From assembly GCF_024505145.1 (NCBI RefSeq), contig NZ_JANIAA010000016.1, positions 119,892-183,891 on the forward strand: DNA of 64,000 bases, written 5' to 3'. Position numbers and translations under genes: made by a program. This DNA is from Streptomyces rugosispiralis. GTDB lineage: Bacteria > Actinomycetota > Actinomycetes > Streptomycetales > Streptomycetaceae. How positions within the stretch are numbered: position 1 is the first letter of the stretch; every line of letters begins with the position of its first letter. The notes under the pieces are model-generated. The model was not told the DNA's origin. It saw only the letters and a program-made list of their open reading frames with translations, and did no database searches. Positions 32,085-40,783 of this stretch are shown piece by piece.

Positions 32085-34385
32085 GTGAGCAACCCGGCCG
32101 TACGCGTCGTCGAACTGCCCAGCCCCTTCACCCGGTTCGCGGGCCGGCTCCTGGTCGGCCTCGGACACGAGGTCGTCCTGGTCGAGCCCGAGGAGGGCGA
32201 TCCGACACGGCGTGAACTGAACGGCGACGCCTTCGTCCACTGGCACGCCGGCAAGCGGTCCGTGACCCCCGCGTCCCCGGAGGAGCTGCGGCGCCTGGTG
32301 GCGGGGGCCGACGTCCTCCTCGACGGGACACCGGACGGCGCGCCGGAGGCCGTAGCGGGACTCGGCCACCTCGTCCACGTCCGCGTCACCCCGTTCGGGA
32401 CCGTGGGCCCCCGCGGCCACTGGCAGGGCACCGATCTGGTGGTCGCCGCGCTCGGCGGCATGCTCGCGCAGGTCGGCGACCCGGACGGGCCGCCCCTGCG
32501 GCTGCCGGCGAACCAGGCGGAGCAGCTCGCCGGGGTGCACGCCGCGATCGCCGCGCTGCTCGGGCTGCGGGCCAGGCGCACGGGGCCGGGCCAGCTCGCC
32601 GACGTGTCCGCCCAGGCGTGCGCGGCCGCCGCCCTGGAGGCGGGCGCCCTCGCCTATCTGCACGAGGACCGGGTGCCCGCGCGCCCCGGCCGGGTGCATC
32701 CGCTGGTGCCGCACGGGCTGTTCCGGGCCGCCGACGGCCATCTCGGCGGTGGCCTCGGCGGCAGCCCCCGGATGTGGGACGCGCTGCTGGCCTGGCTGCG
32801 GGAGGAGGGCGCCGAGGCCGACCTCGCCGAGCCGCGCTGGCAGGACCCGGTGGAGCGCAAGAAGCACCAGGAGCATGTCTTCGCGGTGGTGCAGGAGTTC
32901 GCGGGCCGGTGGCCGAAGGCCGAGTTCGCCGAGCTCGCCCAGTCCAGGAAGCTGCCGTGGGCGGCGGTCGACCAGCCGCACGAACTGCCCGGCAACCCGC
33001 AGCTCGCCGCCCGTGACTTCTTCCTCCGCGCCGGGGACCGCACCGATCTGGGCTTCCCCTTCGCGTTCCCCGAAGGCCACCGGACCAAGGAGCTGGACGT
33101 CCCGGAACGGGGCGCGGACCAGCGGCTGCTGCACGAGCACCGCCCGGCCCCGCGGGTGTCCGCGACCTTCGCGGAACCCGCGCGGCCCGCCCTGCACGGC
33201 GTCCGCGTCCTGGATCTGACCTGGGTGCTCGCCGGGCCGTACTGCACCAAGGTGCTCGCCGACCACGGCGCCGATGTCATCAAGGTCGAGTCCCTGGGCC
33301 GTCCCGACCCCACCCGGTTCGCGCCCTTCATGCACCTCTCGCGCGGCCCGCACACCGATCCGAACACCAACGGCTACTTCAACGAGGTCAACCGCAACAA
33401 GCGCAGCCTGGCCCTCGACACCCGCACCGAGGACGGCGTCGCCGTACTGCGCGACCTCATCGCCTCCTGCGACGTCCTGGTGGAGAACTTCAGCGCCACC
33501 GTCATGACCAAACTCGGCCTCGGCTACGACACCCTGCGCGAGATCAACCCCCGGCTGGTGTACATCAGCATGTCCGGCATGGGGCACACCGGCCCGCGCA
33601 GCGGCTGGGTGTCGTACGCGGACACCGTGTCCGCCAGTTCGGGGCTCACCGGCCTCACCGGATGGGGCCCGGACGACGTGGTCGGGGTGATCTACGGCCA
33701 CGGCGACATCGTCGCGGGGCTGCAGGCCGCGCTCGCCACCGTCGCCGCCCTGGAGCACCGGGAGGAGACCGGGCGCGGACAGCACATCGACCTGTCCCAG
33801 CTCGAGGCGATCGCCTCCCACATGGGCACCAGTCTGCTGCACCCCACCGAGCCCGCCGGGAACACCGATCCGCGGTGGAGCCCGCAGGGCGTGTACCGCT
33901 GCCTCGGTGCCGACCGCTGGCTGGCCGTCAGCGTCCGCGACGACACCGAATGGGCGGCGATGTGCGGGCTGATCGGGCGCCCCGACCTCGCCACCGACGA
34001 ACGCACCCGCACGGCGGCCGACCGCGCACACCACACCGGACTGGTCGACGACGCCCTCGCCACCTGGGCCAGGCCCCTCCCGGCCGACGCCGCCGCCGAA
34101 CTCCTCCAGGAGCACGGCATACCCGCGGGTCCGGTGCGGGACGGCCGCGACCTCGTGGAGCACGATCCGCAGCTGCGGGCCAGGGGCTTCTACGTCCGCG
34201 CGGAACACCCGGTGGCCGGGGCCTTCCTGCACGAGGGGCCGCCCATCCGGCTCGCCCGCACACCCGGTGGCATCCGCAAGGCGGCACCCGTGCTCGGCGC
34301 CGACACCGACGATGTCCTGCGCGAGGTCGCGGGCCTGTCACCGGAGCGGATCCGCGCACTGCGGGAACGTGAGGTGCTGCGGTGA
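32085..34385 (+). CDS. Class III (CaiB/BaiF) CoA-transferase, two-domain fusion
   Basis: The 766-residue protein contains two family III CoA-transferase units in tandem. The first (1-365) is shortened and diverged, with GPGQLADVSAQ near 172 as the counterpart of the catalytic-Asp motif. The second (about 370-766) is canonical: LDLTWVLAGPYCTKVLADHG, RNKRSLALD, GLGYDTLREINPRLVYISMS and GRGQHIDLSQLEA with the catalytic Asp near 570. GTG 32085 follows CGGAGGAG. It would move CoA between acyl groups in the catabolic pathway; substrates are unknown. Confidence 0.9.
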   Translation: MSNPAVRVVELPSPFTRFAGRLLVGLGHEVVLVEPEEGDPTRRELNGDAFVHWHAGKRSVTPASPEELRRLVAGADVLLDGTPDGAPEAVAGLGHLVHVRVTPFGTVGPRGHWQGTDLVVAALGGMLAQVGDPDGPPLRLPANQAEQLAGVHAAIAALLGLRARRTGPGQLADVSAQACAAAALEAGALAYLHEDRVPARPGRVHPLVPHGLFRAADGHLGGGLGGSPRMWDALLAWLREEGAEADLAEPRWQDPVERKKHQEHVFAVVQEFAGRWPKAEFAELAQSRKLPWAAVDQPHELPGNPQLAARDFFLRAGDRTDLGFPFAFPEGHRTKELDVPERGADQRLLHEHRPAPRVSATFAEPARPALHGVRVLDLTWVLAGPYCTKVLADHGADVIKVESLGRPDPTRFAPFMHLSRGPHTDPNTNGYFNEVNRNKRSLALDTRTEDGVAVLRDLIASCDVLVENFSATVMTKLGLGYDTLREINPRLVYISMSGMGHTGPRSGWVSYADTVSASSGLTGLTGWGPDDVVGVIYGHGDIVAGLQAALATVAALEHREETGRGQHIDLSQLEAIASHMGTSLLHPTEPAGNTDPRWSPQGVYRCLGADRWLAVSVRDDTEWAAMCGLIGRPDLATDERTRTAADRAHHTGLVDDALATWARPLPADAAAELLQEHGIPAGPVRDGRDLVEHDPQLRARGFYVRAEHPVAGAFLHEGPPIRLARTPGGIRKAAPVLGADTDDVLREVAGLSPERIRALREREVLR

Positions 34386-35899
34386 CCTCGCTGACGATTC
34401 CCGGGCTGCTCCAGGCCGCGGCCCGGGACCACGGGGACCGACCCTTCCTGCGGATCGGGACCACGGTCCGCACCTATCGCGAGACGCGGGAGGCCGCCGC
34501 CACCATGGCGGGGGCCCTCGCGGTCCAGGGCTGCCGCCCGGGCGAGCGCATCGCGGCGATGGCGGGCAACCGGATCGAACTCGTGGATCTGTTCCTCGGC
34601 GCCGCCTGGCTCGGCGCCGAGGTGGTTCCCCTGAACACCGGGCTGCGCGGCGGCGGGCTGCGACACGTTCTGGACCAGGCCCGCCCCGCCCATCTGCTCG
34701 CGGAGGACGAGACGGCCGAGCGCGTGCGGGCGGCCGGGTACCGGGGGACGCTGTGGCGCGCGGGCGCGGACGGCACACCCCGGCCGGGCGGCGGCCCGGC
34801 GTTCCCGGCCGCCCCCGTCCGCCCGGAGGACACCGCGTGCGTCCTGTTCACCTCCGGGACCACCGGCACCTCACGCGGGGTGCGCTGCCCCCACGCCCAG
34901 TTCGTCTGGTGGGGGCGCAATGTCTCCGACGCGCTGCACCTCACCGCGGACGACGTCCTCCACACCTGCCTCCCGCTGTTCCACACCAACGCGCTGAACG
35001 CGCTGGCACAGGCGATGACCGTGGGGGCGTCGATCAGCCTCGCCGCGCGCTTCTCGGCCTCCCGGTACTGGACCGAGGCGGCCGAGGCCGGGGCGACCGT
35101 GGTCTATCTGCTGGGCGCCATGGTGCCGATGCTGCTGGCCCAGCCCCCGGGCCCGCACGACCGGGCGCACCGGGCCGTGCGCGGACTCTCCCCGGCGACA
35201 CCGGCCCACACCTGGGGGCCGTTCCGTGAGCGGTTCGGCGTCACCCTGGTCGACGGATTCGGCTCCACGGAGACCAACCTGGTCATCGGCACGACCCCCG
35301 AGGAGCAGCGGCCCGGCTATATGGGCACCCTGCGCGAGGGTTTCGACGCCCGCGTGGTGGACGAACTGCTCACGCCCGTCCCCGACGGCACCCCGGGTGA
35401 GCTGGTCGTGCGCAGCCACCGGCCGTACGCGTTCGCCACCGGCTACCTGGGCGAGCCGGCGGAGCCGGTGGACGCGTGGCGGCATACGGGGGACCGGGTG
35501 GTCCGCGAACCCGACGGCTGGTTCCGGTTCGTGGACCGCATCAAGGACGTGATCCGCCGCCGTGGCGAGAACATCTCCTCGTGCGAGGTCGAGACGGTCG
35601 TCCGGGGCCATCCCGAGGTTGCCGACGCGGCCGTCTTCCCCGTGCCGTCCGAACTGGCGGAGGACGAGGTGATGGTCGCGGTGGTGCCCCGCGCGGGCGG
35701 CCCGCTCGACCTGGCCGATGTGATCCGCCACTGCGAGCGCGAACTGCCCCCGTTCGCCGTCCCCCGCTATGTGGACGTCCTGCGCGAACTCCCGCTCACC
35801 GAGACCGGCAAGGTGCGCAAGGCGGTGCTGCGGCGGCGGGGCGTCACGGAGACGACGTGGGACCGGGTCACCGCCGGTGCCGGTCCACCCACGCGGTGA
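34382..35899 (+). CDS. AMP-forming acyl-CoA synthetase
   Basis: The 505-residue ANL-family ligase has the P-loop VLFTSGTTGTSRGVRCPH (usual Lys replaced by Arg), VDGFGSTETNLVIGT, the hinge FVDRIKDVIRRRGENISSCE and catalytic Lys in PLTETGKVRKAVLRR. It activates a carboxylate, probably an aromatic or aliphatic acid of the pathway, as CoA thioester. GTG 34382 overlaps the CoA-transferase stop (GTGA). Its 3' end overlaps the convergent hydrolase gene by 32 bp. Confidence 0.9.
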   Translation: MTSLTIPGLLQAAARDHGDRPFLRIGTTVRTYRETREAAATMAGALAVQGCRPGERIAAMAGNRIELVDLFLGAAWLGAEVVPLNTGLRGGGLRHVLDQARPAHLLAEDETAERVRAAGYRGTLWRAGADGTPRPGGGPAFPAAPVRPEDTACVLFTSGTTGTSRGVRCPHAQFVWWGRNVSDALHLTADDVLHTCLPLFHTNALNALAQAMTVGASISLAARFSASRYWTEAAEAGATVVYLLGAMVPMLLAQPPGPHDRAHRAVRGLSPATPAHTWGPFRERFGVTLVDGFGSTETNLVIGTTPEEQRPGYMGTLREGFDARVVDELLTPVPDGTPGELVVRSHRPYAFATGYLGEPAEPVDAWRHTGDRVVREPDGWFRFVDRIKDVIRRRGENISSCEVETVVRGHPEVADAAVFPVPSELAEDEVMVAVVPRAGGPLDLADVIRHCERELPPFAVPRYVDVLRELPLTETGKVRKAVLRRRGVTETTWDRVTAGAGPPTR

Positions 35900-36668
35900 C
35901 GACATCGGCGAACTCCCCGGGCAACTGCTCGGGCGCCGGTACATGGCCGCCGGACAGGACCGCGGTCTCGCAGCCGAGCGCCGCCGCGAACCTCTCCAGC
36001 GCGGGCAGCGAGTAGTGGTCCTCCGGCGCGCACACGGCGAGTACGGGGGCGGTGATGTGCGCCAGCCGGTCCTCCATCCGGTACCGGTACACCGCCTCGT
36101 GCCCCTCCTCCACCCGGTCCAGCACGGTCAGCGCGTCGATCACATAGCGGTGCAGCGCGGCCTCCTCGCCCGCCCGGTAGAAGCCACGGCGCCGGTTCCA
36201 CACCTCCACCAGATGCGAGCCGTCCGGCTTGGGGTCGACGTGGTCGACCGGCGGGCGCGCGGGAGCCGCCGCGCGCTTGGCCTCGTCCACGAAGGCCGTG
36301 GCCGAGAGCAGCAGACTGCCGACGCGGTCGCCCAGCCGGGCGGCCGCCTCCACGGCCACCACACCGCCCGTGTGATGGCCCACCAGGTGGAACGCGTCCA
36401 GCCCGAGCGCGTCGGCCAGCGCCTCCACCCCGTCGGCGAACCGCTCGATCGAATGCGGCCCCTCGGGCTTGGCCGAGGCGCCGAACCCCACGGTGTCCAT
36501 GGCGATCGCCCGGTGCGCCCGGCCCACGAGGGGCAGCACATCGGCGTACTCGGTCCAGGACCGCGGCGTCTGGTGCAGCAGCAGCACCGCCTCACCGGAC
36601 CCGCACTCCGCGTAGTGCAACTGCCCGAAGGGGCTGGGCGCATAGCCCCGCCGCACCGTGTCCGCCAT
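35868..36668 (-). CDS. Alpha/beta hydrolase-fold protein without the nucleophile serine
   Basis: The 266-residue protein has VLLLHQTPRSWTEYADVL, DTVGFGASAKPEG, and an elbow that reads LVGHHTGGVVAVEAA, so the position normally Ser/Asp/Cys (G-x-Nu-x-G) is His. Asp (VCAPEDHYSLPALE) and the final His (LSGGHVPAPEQLP) are present. The fold is clear; classical acyl-enzyme chemistry is not expected. It is preceded by two copies of the 17-bp palindrome, tying it to the catabolic regulon. Confidence 0.8.
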   Translation of the reverse strand: MADTVRRGYAPSPFGQLHYAECGSGEAVLLLHQTPRSWTEYADVLPLVGRAHRAIAMDTVGFGASAKPEGPHSIERFADGVEALADALGLDAFHLVGHHTGGVVAVEAAARLGDRVGSLLLSATAFVDEAKRAAAPARPPVDHVDPKPDGSHLVEVWNRRRGFYRAGEEAALHRYVIDALTVLDRVEEGHEAVYRYRMEDRLAHITAPVLAVCAPEDHYSLPALERFAAALGCETAVLSGGHVPAPEQLPGEFADVVTAWVDRHRR

Positions 36669-36746
36669 CGCTGTGCCCCACCTTCCGGTTGACGCGAAAC
36701 CGCCTCCCCACTCTCGTCGCCGCCGAGCGGGCGGGACCAGGCGAAC

Positions 36747-36763
36747 GGTCCGCTGTCCGGACC
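36747..36763. promoter_or_regulatory. 17-bp palindrome upstream of 36.6 kb hydrolase (proximal)
   Basis: GGTCCGCTGTCCGGACC has perfect outer arms (GGTCCG/CGGACC); the inner bases differ from the other sites. It lies 79-95 bp before the hydrolase start. Confidence 0.5.
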
Positions 36764-36797
36764 CCGGGCGACCACGGCGTCCGCAGGGGACGAAGGC

Positions 36798-36814
36798 GGC
36801 TCGCTCAGCGGGTC
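36798..36814. promoter_or_regulatory. 17-bp palindrome upstream of 36.6 kb hydrolase (distal)
   Basis: GGCTCGCTCAGCGGGTC keeps the core CGCTCAGCG. It lies 130-146 bp before the hydrolase start, centred 51 bp (about five helical turns) from the proximal copy. Confidence 0.45.
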
Positions 36815-36891
36815 GGGCGAAGTCCGCTCGGCAACGCGGCGAGGTGCGGTGCCAGGCCTCGCGACCCGGGCGGGCATAGTGCAAGGACCCC

Positions 36892-38163
36892 TTAGCGCCG
36901 CGCCCGGCGCCCCGACCGGCCGGTGGCCCGCGCGAGGGTACCGGACTCCCGCCACCCGCCCGGGACCTCGGCCATGACGAGGCCGAGGACCAGCCAGAAG
37001 AGCATGGCGATCCGGTCCAGGTTGGCCGGGTGGTCCACCGTGGCCGCGAGGAAGAACCCGGTCAGGGCGGCTAGCCCGACGACACCGGCCACCGACTTCT
37101 CCCGGGCGGCGCGGACCGCCGAGGCGATGGCGATCACGGTCACCAGCAGGATGCCGAGCAGCCCGGCCACGCCCGTCTCGGCCAGCCAGTTCAGCCACAT
37201 GTTGTGCGCGTGGACGAACGTCCTGCCGCCGGGCACGGCGGCGGAGACGGCGTCGCCGGCCCGCCCGAGACCGACCCCGAGCGGATTGTCCACGGCCAGA
37301 TCCACGGCCGCCTTCCACGCCTGGCCCCGGACCCCGAGCGCGTCACCGGCCCGCGACACCACCCACAGCGCCACCGTCACCGCCGCCAGCCCGGCCAGCC
37401 CCACGGCCGTCAGCGTCCGCACCCCCCACCGGCCGAGGCGCGGGGCGAGCCAGTACGCGCCACCGAGCACCAGCAGACCCGCCGCGGCCGCGACACACCC
37501 CGCCCGGGAGAAGGTGGTCAGCACCGCGCCATACGCGAGGAGGCCCACGGTCACGACGGCGACCCGGGCCGTGCGCTCGGCGACCGTCACCGCCGTCAGC
37601 AGGGCGATCGGGGTGAGCAGCACCAGGAACGCGGCGAGCAGATTGGGGTTGGCGAAGGTGCCCGTGGCGCGGATCATCGCACCGGCCCCGCCGCTGTCGC
37701 AGTCGACATCGCTGAAGAGTCCGGTGCGGCAGAAGCCGGTCGGCACCTCATTGGTCACCTGGGCGAACGCCGAAGTGGCCGCGGCCGCCACGCAGACCAG
37801 CGCGAGCAGCGCCACCGCCCGCCATGATTCGGGCTGCGACCGCCGCACCCCGACCAGCAGATAGAAGGTGGCGAGAGCGGTCATCAGGGCACGCAGCGGC
37901 GCGTCGGGGTGTCCGCCGACGTAGGTGGTGGCGACGGCACTGAGCAGGAGCAGCGCGATGGCGAGGTCGAGCCGGGTGCGGAACGTGGCGAGTCGCGGGG
38001 CCGTCACCACCGTCGCGACCAGCCCCGCCAGCACGGCGAGGCGCACCGGTGTGATGACGCCGACCAGCGGGGCGTCCGGGAAGAAGTCGGTGGCCGCGTC
38101 GAGCATGACGATGGCCGTAGCCACCAGCGGAACGGCTTGGACTGTCGCGCGCACAGGTGCCAT
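36892..38163 (-). CDS. O-antigen ligase family (Wzy/WaaL-like) membrane protein
   Basis: The 423-residue protein has about 10-12 hydrophobic helices. The extracellular loop carries ATGTFANPNLLAAFLVLL near 185, and a later loop carries GRTFVHAHNMWLNWLAETGV with the conserved His, the Wzy_C signature. Such proteins polymerise or ligate glycans to a lipid or protein acceptor, or export bicarbonate-like solutes in some branches. ATG 38163 is preferred; an in-frame ATG at 38211 would add 16 polar residues. No glycosyltransferase neighbours are present, so its partner is unknown. Confidence 0.8.
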   Translation of the reverse strand: MAPVRATVQAVPLVATAIVMLDAATDFFPDAPLVGVITPVRLAVLAGLVATVVTAPRLATFRTRLDLAIALLLLSAVATTYVGGHPDAPLRALMTALATFYLLVGVRRSQPESWRAVALLALVCVAAAATSAFAQVTNEVPTGFCRTGLFSDVDCDSGGAGAMIRATGTFANPNLLAAFLVLLTPIALLTAVTVAERTARVAVVTVGLLAYGAVLTTFSRAGCVAAAAGLLVLGGAYWLAPRLGRWGVRTLTAVGLAGLAAVTVALWVVSRAGDALGVRGQAWKAAVDLAVDNPLGVGLGRAGDAVSAAVPGGRTFVHAHNMWLNWLAETGVAGLLGILLVTVIAIASAVRAAREKSVAGVVGLAALTGFFLAATVDHPANLDRIAMLFWLVLGLVMAEVPGGWRESGTLARATGRSGRRARR

Positions 38164-38298
38164 GGCGCCCCAGCGTGTCCGGCGGCGGGTACCGGCAGAT
38201 GGCACCCACACGAACAGTGGACACCGCCTTCACGTCCGGTGCGCCGCGCCGGCCGGTTCGGACGAAGTGGCCGCGACGCGGGACCGGGTGCCCGCGCA

Positions 38299-39360
38299 TC
38301 AGGTGGCGGTGGCGCTCCCGGCGGCGGGGGCGGCGAAGGGACGCAGCGGGACGATGCCCACGCTGTGGCCGTCGCGGTCCAGCAGCCGTCCCATGTGCTT
38401 GACGGTGCGCAGCACCACCGAGCGGTCCTCGATGGTCAGCCGCGGCAGCCGCCTCGACAGATGGGCCTCGAAGGCGTGCACATCGCCGGACGCGCGCAGC
38501 CAGACGTCGATCACGAGGTTGTGCGGGCCCGCCGTGATCGCACACGACCGCACCTCCCGCACCCCGGCCAGCGCCCGGCTGGTCTCCTCCAGGCGCTCGG
38601 CCGGTACGGACGCGAAGTACACCGCGGACAGCGGCCATCCGGACAGCGGCCGGGCCAGGTCGCAGCGCAGACACACCCGTGAGCCGAGCAGCGACCGCAG
38701 CCTTCGGCGGACCGTGGTCAGCGGCGCGTCGGCGTGCTCCGCCAGATCGCTGATCGCCATCCGGCCGTCCGCACTCAGCAGTTCCAGGAGCCGGATGTCC
38801 AGGGGGTCCCAGCCGGTCGCCCCCGGGGGGAGCGGCTCGACCGGCGGGAGCGCCTCCTCGAGCCGGGCGCACTGCGCGGCGTCCAGGGCGCGCAACCGCC
38901 ACCGGCTGCCCTCGGAGGGCAGGGCCGTGGCCACATGGGTTCGTGTCGCCCGTACCCCCGGCGCGCCGCGGAAGAGGACGGTGGTGAGCTGGGAGAGCTC
39001 ACCCAGGTCGGAAGCCTGCAGCGCGATCACCAGATCCCGGCTTCCGGCCGTGAGCTTGACGTTCGCCACCGAGGGCTCGGCCGCCAGGGCCTCGGCCACG
39101 TCCTCGCCGACCCCGGGCTCGGCGTCCACCTCGACGATGCCGGTCACCACGATCCGGGAGTCCGACAGCTGGGGGTAGGCGGTCACCCAGGCCAGCCCCG
39201 CCTCCTGGAGCCGGTGCCAGCGGCGCGCGGCCGTCACCGGGTTCACCCCGAGAACGTCACCGACGAGAGTCCATGGGGCCCTGGGGTGGATCTGCAGTGC
39301 GTGTATGAGGCCGCGATCCAGATCGTCCAGGTCATGCGCGGCGAAATCCTGCGTGTGCAT
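38299..39360 (-). CDS. Lrp/AsnC family regulator with duplicated HTH-RAM units
   Basis: The 353-residue protein contains two Lrp-like halves: HTH 1 (LDRGLIHALQIHPRAPWTLV, NPVTAARRWHRLQEAG) with a RAM domain, then HTH 2 (LDIRLLELLSADGRMAISDL, APLTTVRRRLRSLLGS) with a second RAM domain (LSAVYFASVPAERLEETSRA). Double-length Lrp proteins are common in Streptomyces. It is divergent from the amidohydrolase/AbgT operon and probably responds to an amino acid-like substrate of that operon. Confidence 0.9.
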   Translation of the reverse strand: MHTQDFAAHDLDDLDRGLIHALQIHPRAPWTLVGDVLGVNPVTAARRWHRLQEAGLAWVTAYPQLSDSRIVVTGIVEVDAEPGVGEDVAEALAAEPSVANVKLTAGSRDLVIALQASDLGELSQLTTVLFRGAPGVRATRTHVATALPSEGSRWRLRALDAAQCARLEEALPPVEPLPPGATGWDPLDIRLLELLSADGRMAISDLAEHADAPLTTVRRRLRSLLGSRVCLRCDLARPLSGWPLSAVYFASVPAERLEETSRALAGVREVRSCAITAGPHNLVIDVWLRASGDVHAFEAHLSRRLPRLTIEDRSVVLRTVKHMGRLLDRDGHSVGIVPLRPFAAPAAGSATAT

Positions 39361-39440
39361 GGGCGGCGCTTTTCTGCGTATCGCATGTGAATCTCGATGG
39401 AATGCTGCATGATAACACCCGAAACACGCGATGGATCGAC

Positions 39441-39472
39441 ACTCCTCCCCACCAGTTCCCTCAACGAGGAGT
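39441..39472 (+). promoter_or_regulatory. Hairpin covering the ribosome binding site of the amidohydrolase gene
   Basis: ACTCCTC (39441-39447) is the exact complement of GAGGAGT (39466-39472), which includes the Shine-Dalgarno sequence before ATG 39485. If both lie in the leader mRNA, a 7-bp stem with an 18-base loop would hide the ribosome site. Confidence 0.35.
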
Positions 39473-39484
39473 GAGATCGAGCTC

Positions 39485-40783
39485 ATGACGGAACCCACCA
39501 CGTCCGAGATCACCAGGACCGCTCTGCGCGTGGAGAACGCCACGTTGATCGACGGTACCGGGGCGGCCCCGATCGCGGACGCCGTCGTCATCGCCGACGC
39601 CGAAGGAACCATCAGCTACGCGGGCCCGGCGGCGACCGCCCCGGCCTCCGGCGACGCCTTCACCGGCCGTGTCATCGACGCGGGCGGCCGCACCGTGCTG
39701 CCGGGTTTCTTCGACTGTCACACCCACCTCGCCTACGCCCATGCCAGCCCGCCCGGCCGCCGCGGTGAACTCGACCCGGTCCTGGTCACCTTCGACACCG
39801 CCACCCGCATGCGGCAGACCCTCGACGCGGGCATCACCACCGCCCGCGACCTGGGCGGCCTGGCCACCGGGTACCGGACCGCCGTCGAGTCCGGGCGGAT
39901 CGAGGGTCCCCGGCTGCACACCGCCGTACGGATCATCAGCCACACCGGTGGCCACGCCGATGTGCGCCTGCCCGACGGCACCGACCTCAGCGGCGGTGAG
40001 ATGTCCGAGCTCGCCGACACCGAGGACGAGGCGCGGCTGGCCGTGCGCAAGGTGCTGCGCGCGGGGGCCGACCTGGTCAAGATCTGCGCCACCGGTGGCA
40101 TGGGCAGCCCCTACGACCAGCCGGACGACGAGGGGCTCCTGGAGGAGGAGATCCGCGCCGTGGTCGACGAGTGCCGGCGCCACGGCGGCAAGCCGGTGGC
40201 CGCCCACGCCCAGGGCAACGCGGGCATCCTCAACGCCATCCGCGGCGGGGTCACCAGCATCGAGCACGGCTACGGCCTGGACGACCGGGCCCTGGAGATG
40301 GCGGGGGAGCGTGGCGTGTTCGTCGTCCCGACCCTCTCCACCGTCTACGCGGGCATCGACAAGGCCACGATGGAGCCCTATCACTACGAGAAGAAGGTGC
40401 GCTGGTCCGGCATCACCAAGGAGAACATCTCCCGCGCCATCGAGCAGGGCGCGAGGATCGCGCTCGGCACCGACGCCGCCGTCTGCCCGCACGGACGGAA
40501 CCTGATGGAACTCTCCTACCTCGTGGACCTGGGCATGGACCCCATGGACGCCATCGTGGCCGGCACCCGGACCGCCGCCGAACTCCTCGGCGTCGCCGAC
40601 CGGCTGGGTACGCTGGCCCCCGGCCGCGTCGCCGACCTCGTCGTCTGCGAGGGCGATCCGCTCGCGGACATCGGTGTGCTCGGCGATCCCGCCAACGTGG
40701 TGTGCGTCGTGCAGGACGGACACGTCCGCAAGGACACCAAGGGCCTCCTGCCGTCGGCCACGCCAGCCGGAGTGCGGCCCTGA
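39485..40783 (+). CDS. Metal-dependent amidohydrolase (imidazolonepropionase/prolidase-like)
   Basis: The 432-residue TIM-barrel amidohydrolase has VLPGFFDCHTHLAYAHA (HxH), the carbamylated-Lys candidate GADLVKICATGG near 195, AAHAQGNAGI and SIEHGYGLDDRA His residues, and the final Asp ALGTDAAVCPHGRN. This pattern fits the Xaa-Pro-dipeptidase/arginine-carboxypeptidase-like branch that cleaves N-acyl or dipeptide bonds. GAGGAG lies 12 bp upstream of ATG 39485, a long spacing. The stop overlaps the transporter start (TGATG), suggesting uptake and hydrolysis of one substrate. Confidence 0.88.
   Translation: MTEPTTSEITRTALRVENATLIDGTGAAPIADAVVIADAEGTISYAGPAATAPASGDAFTGRVIDAGGRTVLPGFFDCHTHLAYAHASPPGRRGELDPVLVTFDTATRMRQTLDAGITTARDLGGLATGYRTAVESGRIEGPRLHTAVRIISHTGGHADVRLPDGTDLSGGEMSELADTEDEARLAVRKVLRAGADLVKICATGGMGSPYDQPDDEGLLEEEIRAVVDECRRHGGKPVAAHAQGNAGILNAIRGGVTSIEHGYGLDDRALEMAGERGVFVVPTLSTVYAGIDKATMEPYHYEKKVRWSGITKENISRAIEQGARIALGTDAAVCPHGRNLMELSYLVDLGMDPMDAIVAGTRTAAELLGVADRLGTLAPGRVADLVVCEGDPLADIGVLGDPANVVCVVQDGHVRKDTKGLLPSATPAGVRP

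Noticed and set aside
31173..34232. 1019-codon open frame on the minus strand opposite the hydrolase and CoA-transferase genes
   Set aside because: Antisense shadow typical of GC-rich DNA; low-complexity Gly/Arg/Val product with no recognisable domain.
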